Shown: piece after piece, positions 58,180 to 64,000 of the stretch
How positions within the stretch are numbered: position 1 is the stretch's first letter
How the letters are laid out: the number at the start of each line of letters is the position of its first letter
Origin: Phaeosaccion multiseriatum
Lineage: Eukaryota > Ochrophyta, other classes
Direction: 5' to 3'
NCBI GenBank assembly: GCA_965112735.1
Contig: OZ218953.1
Coordinates: forward strand, 1,240,001-1,304,000
DNA length: 64,000 nt
Made by a program: the position numbers and the translations under genes
The notes under the pieces: generated by a model
The model's input: the letters and a program-made list of their open reading frames with translations, nothing else
Told to the model about the DNA's origin: nothing
Databases searched by the model: none

Positions 58180-61100
58180 CTATCTGGTGGTCTGAGTCAG
58201 TGCTTGTGGCTGGGCTGCTTGTGCGAGCAGCCGCGTCCTTTGCTCCGAGAGAGTGAGCAGCTCCTGACACTTGTACTGGGCATCTGCGGGCAGCATGGCT
58301 TGCAACTGAGATCGGAGGCGGCGGTCACGACGGGTGGGGTGGGGCAGGGCAGGATAGGGTAGGGTAGGCAGAGTCAACCTCAAACTTCAAATTCCTCAAA
58401 CACTACTGAACCCATCCCCATCGACTCACTTGAACGAGTCACTCGAAGCAGACAGCAGACAACGCACTCACTCACTCCCTCACGCACATACTCACACACA
58501 CTCACCCACACTCACTCACTCCTTCAACCCACTCAACTCACTCACTCACAATCACTCCCTCCCCCACTCACTCATACTCCCTCACTCACCTGCGCGTAGG
58601 CGGCAGGCTCCCGCTCCACCGCCCCCCTAAGAGTCGCATAGAAGAAGCAGAGGGCGTCGACATCATCTATCGGCGAATGGAAGTCTTCCTCCTCCTCCTC
58701 CTCCTCATCCCACCACTCGTCGGACACCTCGGCCTCTCTGAGCGACTGAAGGTATGATATGTCGCTTCTATTGACAATGTCCCGCACCTCCTCCCCAACC
58801 CCGTCCCCTCCACCACCGTAGCCATACGCCTCGTCCTCGTCTTCCTCCCCCTCCTCCTCATCCTCCTCTGCTGCCGCCGCCTCTGCTGCCGCCTTGCCCT
58901 CCTTCTCGTTCTTTATCCTCTCCTGCTCCTCCACTAGCCCCATTGACCCCACCACTCGCAGCAGAATGCCCGGCATGGCCCCGGCTACCTCCTTGGGGAG
59001 TTGGTTCGTCGGAATGAGCATAATGCTCAAGAGACCTAACGCCGCCAGTTTGTCCGTCAGCCCTCCCTTCCCGAAGGGGCCTGCTGACGCTGACGCTGAT
59101 GCTGACGTGTCACCTCCCTCGCCTGCTGCCCCAGTATTGCCCACAGGAGCATTGTCTCGGGCAGCGCCCAAAGCATCCGTAGGAGTAGTACCTCCTCCTC
59201 CTCCTCCTCCTCCTCCTCCTCCTCCTCCTCCTCCTCCTCCTCCTCCTCCTCCTCCGGCAGGTACAAATGGGCTCGGGCTGCTACTACTGCTGCTACTACT
59301 GCTACTACTACAAGCAACATTGCTGCTGCTACTGCTGTTACCGCTGCCGCTATTACCACCACCGCCTCCTCCTCCTCCTCCTCCTCCTCCTCCTCCCTCC
59401 TCACCCTGCGCCAGCACCCTGAGTACAGTCTCCAGGAGAGACGCCGTGGCCCCCCGACTCTCTAACCATTGCAGAGTGAGCACAGGCTGGTAGTAAAAGG
59501 CAGAGCACGCCACATCCACCAGAGCGTACGTCACCGCGGACCCGTTGATGAAGGGTGTCTCGATTCTCGCTTTTCCTGCGTGAGCAAGGGAGGGAGGGAG
59601 GGAGGGAGGGAGGGAGGGAGGGAGGGAGGGAGGCAGGGAGGGGAGGAGTGAATTGCAGGGGAAAACTAATGTACAATCAAGACTTACGCACGCTGCGCAG
59701 GCTCAGTAACTCACTCACTCACCCACTCACTCCCCTCCCTTCCTCCCTCCGTCCCCTCCCGTCTCCTCCCTCCCTCTTACCAAAGCGTTTGGTGGGGAAA
59801 CCCATGGTCTGACTCGTCTCATTGAAACGCTCCACCTTCTGCTCCGCTGTCTCATCCATCCTCGCATGATCTTCCATCCGCTGCCCTAAGTAATCAGGCA
59901 CAGGGCCCAGATTGAGGCGACAGAGCACAAGGTCCAGACACACGTGCAGGTAGGCATCTATCGTCTGTCTCTGCCCCTGCCCCTGCCCCTCGGCATGCCC
60001 CTGCCCAGGTGAGTGGCCCTGCCCAGGTGAGGAGGTGTGCAGCACGCTCATGAGGAGCTGAGCACCGGCACACACCTGCGTGTTGGTGCGCGTTGGGTGT
60101 TGTGTTGGTCAGGTGTTGGTCGAAGGAGGGGGAGGGGGAGGGGGAGGAAGGGGTGTTTTAAAGGAGTTGTTGGAGGATGGGGAGGGTTGGAAAGGGTGTA
60201 GGGGGGTGAGAATCGAACCGAACCGAACCGAACCGAACCGAACCGGCTTGAATCAATGCCCAGGGGGCTCTCCTCATGAAAAACATCCTCTCCCCCCTCC
60301 TGCCCGCCCCCCTCCCTTCCTTCCTTCCTTTCCCCTCCCCTCACCTGGCAAGGGCTGTACTCAGGGTCCAAGAAGGCTGTGGTAACGAGGTCCAATACCA
60401 TATCGACCATGGACTTTCCCGTGTCAGGGTCCACGCCGCTGAGGAAGACAGGGGTGCCTCGGGTGACGAAGTTGATGAAAGGCGTCAACATTCGCTGCAG
60501 GTACTCACACGCCCTGGGGGGGAGAGGGGGTTCGATCGATATCAAAAGGGTGAAGGGAGTCGACATTGGAGGGAGGGATCGATATTAGAGGTTAGAGGGT
60601 CGGTATTAGAGGGTAGAGGGTCGATGTTAGAAGAGGGGGGGGACGATACAAGAAGGTAGAGGGTCGATATTAGAGGGTAAAGGGTCGACATCAGAGGGTA
60701 GAGGGTCGATATTAGAGGGTGGAGGGGGTCGATATTGGAGGATACAGGGGGTCGATAATAGAGGGTAGAGGAGGTCGATATTGGAGGGTAGAGGAGGCCG
60801 ATATTGGAGGGTAGAGGGTCGATATTAAAGGGTAGAGGGGGTCGATATTGGAGGGTAGAGGGGGTCGATATTGGAGGGTAGAGGAGGTCGATATTGGAGG
60901 GTAAAGGGTCGATATTAGAGGGTAAAGGGTCGATGTTAGAGGGCAGAGGGTCGATATTAGAGGGTAGAGGGTCGATATTAGAAGGTAGAGGGTCGATATT
61001 TGAGGGTAATGGGTCGATATTTGAGGGGGAATGGGTCGATACAAGAGCGTAGAGGGTCGATCATACAGCGTAGGCCCCCCACCGCTCCCTCTCCTCCCCC

Positions 61101-62247
61101 TCCTCCCTCCCCTCCCACCCCTCCCACCCCCCATCCCAACTCACCACAAAGTGTGCGCCTTGTACATGAGGGGGAAGATGGTCCACAGCTCGGCGCTAAT
61201 GTGGTCGCTGTAGTACGTCAGAAAAGCGGTTACATCCAGGGCATTCTCCAGGTACTCAATATAGCGCACACTGGACAAAATCTCCCTCAGCATCGGCAGC
61301 AGGTGCGGCTCCATTAAGGCGTACAGCACACCGCACTGAGCACTCGCCGCTTGTGCACCACCACCGCCACTCTGTTGCGTGCCCACGCACGACTGGAGAA
61401 CTGTGCATACTGCCTCTATACACTGCGCTGCTGCCATGGCCGCCTCGTCGTCGTCTTCGCTGTCTCTGGCGTACATCACAAAGTACTTTTTTAAAGAGCC
61501 CGTCGCGAAGGAAGGGAAGGGAAGGGAAGGGAAGGGCAGGGAAGGAAGGGCGAAGGTTGAAGGGGAGGGAAGGGAAGAGAAGGGAATGGAAGGGAAGGGA
61601 AGGGAAGGGAAGGGAAGGGAAGGGAAGGGAAGGGAAGGGAAGGGAAGGGAAGGGAAGGGAAGGGAAGGGAAGGGAAGGGAAGGGCAGGAAAGGAAGGGCG
61701 AAGGTTGAAGGGCAGGGAAGGAAGGACGAAGGGCAGTGCAGGTCAGCGTACAGTGCAGCATGAACGAGTATTAACGCGGAGATGAGGTGAGGTGAGGTAG
61801 GCAGGTAGGTAGGTGGACAGGTAGACGCAGGTGGGTGGGTAGGTTATGTAGGTAGCAGCACGCTCACGCTCCCCTCGCTCACTTCTCACACCCACCTCCC
61901 CCCCTCCCCCCCTCCTTCTCTCCCTCCTTCCCTTCTCCCTCCCCATTGTACCTCAGCGAGTCTTTGAGCGAGAGTGACGGCATGAGGGGCGATGGAGTCG
62001 CTGAAGCGCGTGATGATCGTGTCCAGGGCCTGGACCACCTGTTGTGATGGAGGAGCAGGAGCAGCACGTGGTGTGTGTGCGTGTTGGGAATCCACGGACG
62101 GCATGGATAGGAAGGATATGATGCGGACGCAAAGTCAAGGGAAGGGTGGATATATGCCAGTTGTTGTTGTTGTTGTTGTTGTTGTCAATGCTATAGCTCT
62201 TGTTGTTGTTGCTGGTGGTGTTGTTCTTGTTCTTGTTGTTGTTTTTG

Positions 62248-62279
<32 letters not shown>

Positions 62280-62896
62280 GGTGGTGGGTGTTGTTGTTGT
62301 TGTTGCTCGCTGTTGTTGTTGTTGCTGCTGCTGCTGTCGTTGATTGCCAAATACACACTCTCTTCTCTACACTTACTCACTCGCTCGCCTCTCCAGGGTC
62401 AAAACATCACGTGCACACGCACACGTACGTACCATGTCGTTGCCAATCTCATGCATGATCTGAAAGTAAGCATTGAGGATGGCCTCGAGATGGGGCAGCA
62501 ACGCTCCCTCCGCTCCGTCCACAATAAGCAGCGACTGAATGGCACTGGCGGCTTTGATCTTCACTGGGAGAGCGGGGTCGCCCAGGGCCTTGGGGGGAGG
62601 GGGGGGGGGGTGGCAGTGGATGGGGAGGGGTAGGAGGGGATGGCAGTGGATGGGAAGGATCGTCAAGACAGGTGTGATGACAGTGGATGGTGGGGTCAGG
62701 GAGGGAGGAAAAGGCACAGATGCAGACACACACACAAAGGACACGCACACACGCACACACACACACACATGCACGCACACACGCGTACACACACACGGGC
62801 GCGCACACACACACACATACACATACACACACACACGCACACACACACACATGCACGCACACACGCGTACACACACACACGGGCGCGCACACACAC

Positions 62897-62932
<36 letters not shown>

Positions 62933-63450
62933 CTGCAGACAGGCGTGCAGCAGCCTTAGCATATTCTCGGGATTGGAGAAGCGCACAGTGGAGAAGTTGG
63001 TCATCATCCAGCACGCTCTGTTGGGGGGGGGGGGGGGGGGTACAGAGGCGAGGGACGGAGGGGAGAGACAGGCAAGCACAAAATGTTGTGGAAGAGAAGA
63101 CGAGGATGCGGGTAGAGTGTGATTAGAAACCCGAAAGAAGAACCGCTCGTCCCTTCCAAACCGCATGTAAATGGATGGGTCGTGAAGGCACCCACCCATC
63201 CCCCCCCCCCGCCCACCCACCTGCTTCGCATAAAGCCGAAGGGGGAGTCGAACTCGGGCAAGACGTGCTCCACGAGAAGGCCCTCTAGAGAGGCTGCGTA
63301 CCCCGGGCCGGTCTTCTTCCCGGGGGGGCGCCTCAGTAGGTCCGAAAGGGTTCCTAGGGCCACTAGGGCTCCGTCCTTCCTCCGACATTCCTCCAAGGTA
63401 GGCATGAGTGTACGACCCAAGTGGGGAGGTCGGTGGTAGCCGGGGAAGGC
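58180..63450 (-). CDS. importin-7/8-type karyopherin beta, 5' partial
   Basis: Nuclear import receptor (HEAT-repeat superhelix binding Ran and cargo). Exons found: 63450-63221, 63017-62933, 62588-62433, 62038-61952, 61485-61145, 60513-60345, 60075-59781, 59575-58590, 58305-58180; phases agree and give 824 residues plus stop. The N-terminal Ran-binding part lies outside the window, since the first exon begins at an acceptor. Family landmarks: RRKDGALVALGTL, LEGLLVEHVLPEF, FGFMRSRACWMM, IHNAY-like YFQIMHEIGNDMV, YIEYLENALDVTAFLTYY, FYYQPVLTLQWL and a C-terminal acidic loop followed by [20 protein letters not shown] and a short helical end. A Gly/Ser insert from (GGA)-type repeats at 59184-59252 and 59360-59400 is unusual. 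Exon 61485 follows an AAAAAAG acceptor. Confidence 0.93.
60540..61060 (+). repeat. about 20-bp minisatellite (GTCGATATTAGAGGGTAGAG)n in importin intron 5
   Basis: More than 20 imperfect units, with ATTGGAGG and ATTTGAGG variants, fill the intron between exons 61485-61145 and 60513-60345. Confidence 0.95.
61500..61690 (+). repeat. (GGGAA)n array upstream of importin exon 61485-61145
   Basis: In sense it is (TTCCC)n ending about 15 nt before the acceptor, with a small inner duplication of GGCGAAGGTTGAAGGG at 61549 and 61696. Confidence 0.95.
62158..62340 (+). repeat. (GTT)n-rich tract in importin intron 3
   Basis: GTT/GGT triplets with interruptions. In sense it is (AAC)n. A CA-rich tract follows in the next intron at 62725-62931 and runs into the donor of exon 63017-62933 (sense CAG|GTATGTGTGTG). 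Confidence 0.9.
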
Positions 63451-64000
63451 CTGCAGCAGCACAGGGAGCACAAGCGACGTTGAGCAAGGAAGAGATAAAA
63501 GGAATCAGGAGGGAGGGAAGGAAGGAAGGAAGGAGGGAAGGAAGGAAGGAAGGAAGGAAGGGAGGGAGGAAGGAAGGAAGGAATGAAGGAAGGAAGGAAG
63601 GAAGGAAGGAAGGAAGGAAGGAAAGAAGAAAGGAAGGAAGGAAAGAAGGAAGGAAGGAAGGAAGGAAGGAAGGAAGGAAGGAAGGGAGGGAGGGAGGGAG
63701 GGAGGGAGGGCGGGAGGGAGGGAGGGATGAAGGAAGGGAGGGATGAAGGAAGAGAGAAAGGAAGGAGGGGAGAAAGGAAGGAGGGGGGGGGAGGGGGGAA
63801 GGGGGGAAAGGAACATGCCACAACACGTACAGGCACCATTAATATCCACAACACGTACAGCCACCATTAATATCGTCGCACGTCACACTGGACAATGATA
63901 TACATGTACTGTAACGTAAGCTCTACGCTCTACTTGACAAGCTCAAACACACACAAAAAAAAATGCGCACACACACGCACAAACGCGCGAGCACACACAC
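63451..64000. other. importin intron, no exon recognised
   Basis: (GGAA)n/(GGGA)n at 63510-63760, a 28-bp tandem duplication at 63818-63873 and an AC-rich end. No further upstream exon of the importin gene could be found before the window ends. Confidence 0.7.
63818..63873 (+). repeat. 28-bp tandem duplication
   Basis: Units 63818-63845 and 63846-63873 (CCACAACACGTACAGGCACC then ATTAATAT) differ at one base. Confidence 0.95.

Noticed and set aside
62158-62340. Possible telomere-like or centromeric repeat (GTT/GGT)
   Set aside because: Short imperfect trinucleotide tract inside an importin intron; no TTAGGG-type units.

Overview
This is a GC-rich nuclear segment of a eukaryote with intron-dense genes and an extreme load of microsatellites. 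I infer a photosynthetic stramenopile (ochrophyte-type alga), with moderate to low confidence. The Lin0512-family protein starts with a secretory signal followed by an SASF junction, resembling the ASAF-type bipartite plastid signals of algae with secondary plastids. The FGPAQ-type pterin-synthase-like gene and the Lin0512 gene also suit a phototroph. The species cannot be named from the sequence.

Layout. 1-5884 (+): 3' part of a repeat protein built on a Trp-rich motif, [FY]xWLxEWExxWL. 7188-24591 (-): a receptor of about 24 exons joining a periplasmic solute-binding-protein ectodomain to a GABA-B-type class C seven-helix domain. 25772-26891 (-): Lin0512-family protein, divergent from 27199-33136 (+), a CCR4/nocturnin-type nuclease with a Mut7-C domain inserted in its middle. 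33264-40701 (-): a 2,352-residue helical/low-complexity protein of unknown function. 41.5-43.9 kb: two decayed genes, a membrane protein with frameshifts and an ankyrin copy. 44147-45075 (+): the intact ankyrin gene. 45982-56322 (-): cohesin SMC1 in 23 exons. 57027-57759 (+): pterin-synthase-like protein. 58180-63450 (-): importin-7/8-type karyopherin, its 5' end outside the window.

I rebuilt exons by hand from GT/GC-AG boundaries, phase continuity and family similarity. Most joins keep frame over the whole protein, so the models are well supported except around exons 14-16 of the receptor.

The genes do not form one pathway; they are ordinary housekeeping genes (SMC1, importin, nuclease) beside unusual ones. 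The strongest general signal is that the repeat arrays are not random. GT-, GTGA- and GTCA-type arrays begin exactly at 5' splice sites. CTC-, TCCC- and TTCC-type arrays sit directly upstream of 3' splice sites, in sense orientation on both strands. A second signal is a short dispersed element (core GTTGGTGATACAGCAG) scattered through coding sequence in several frames and both orientations.
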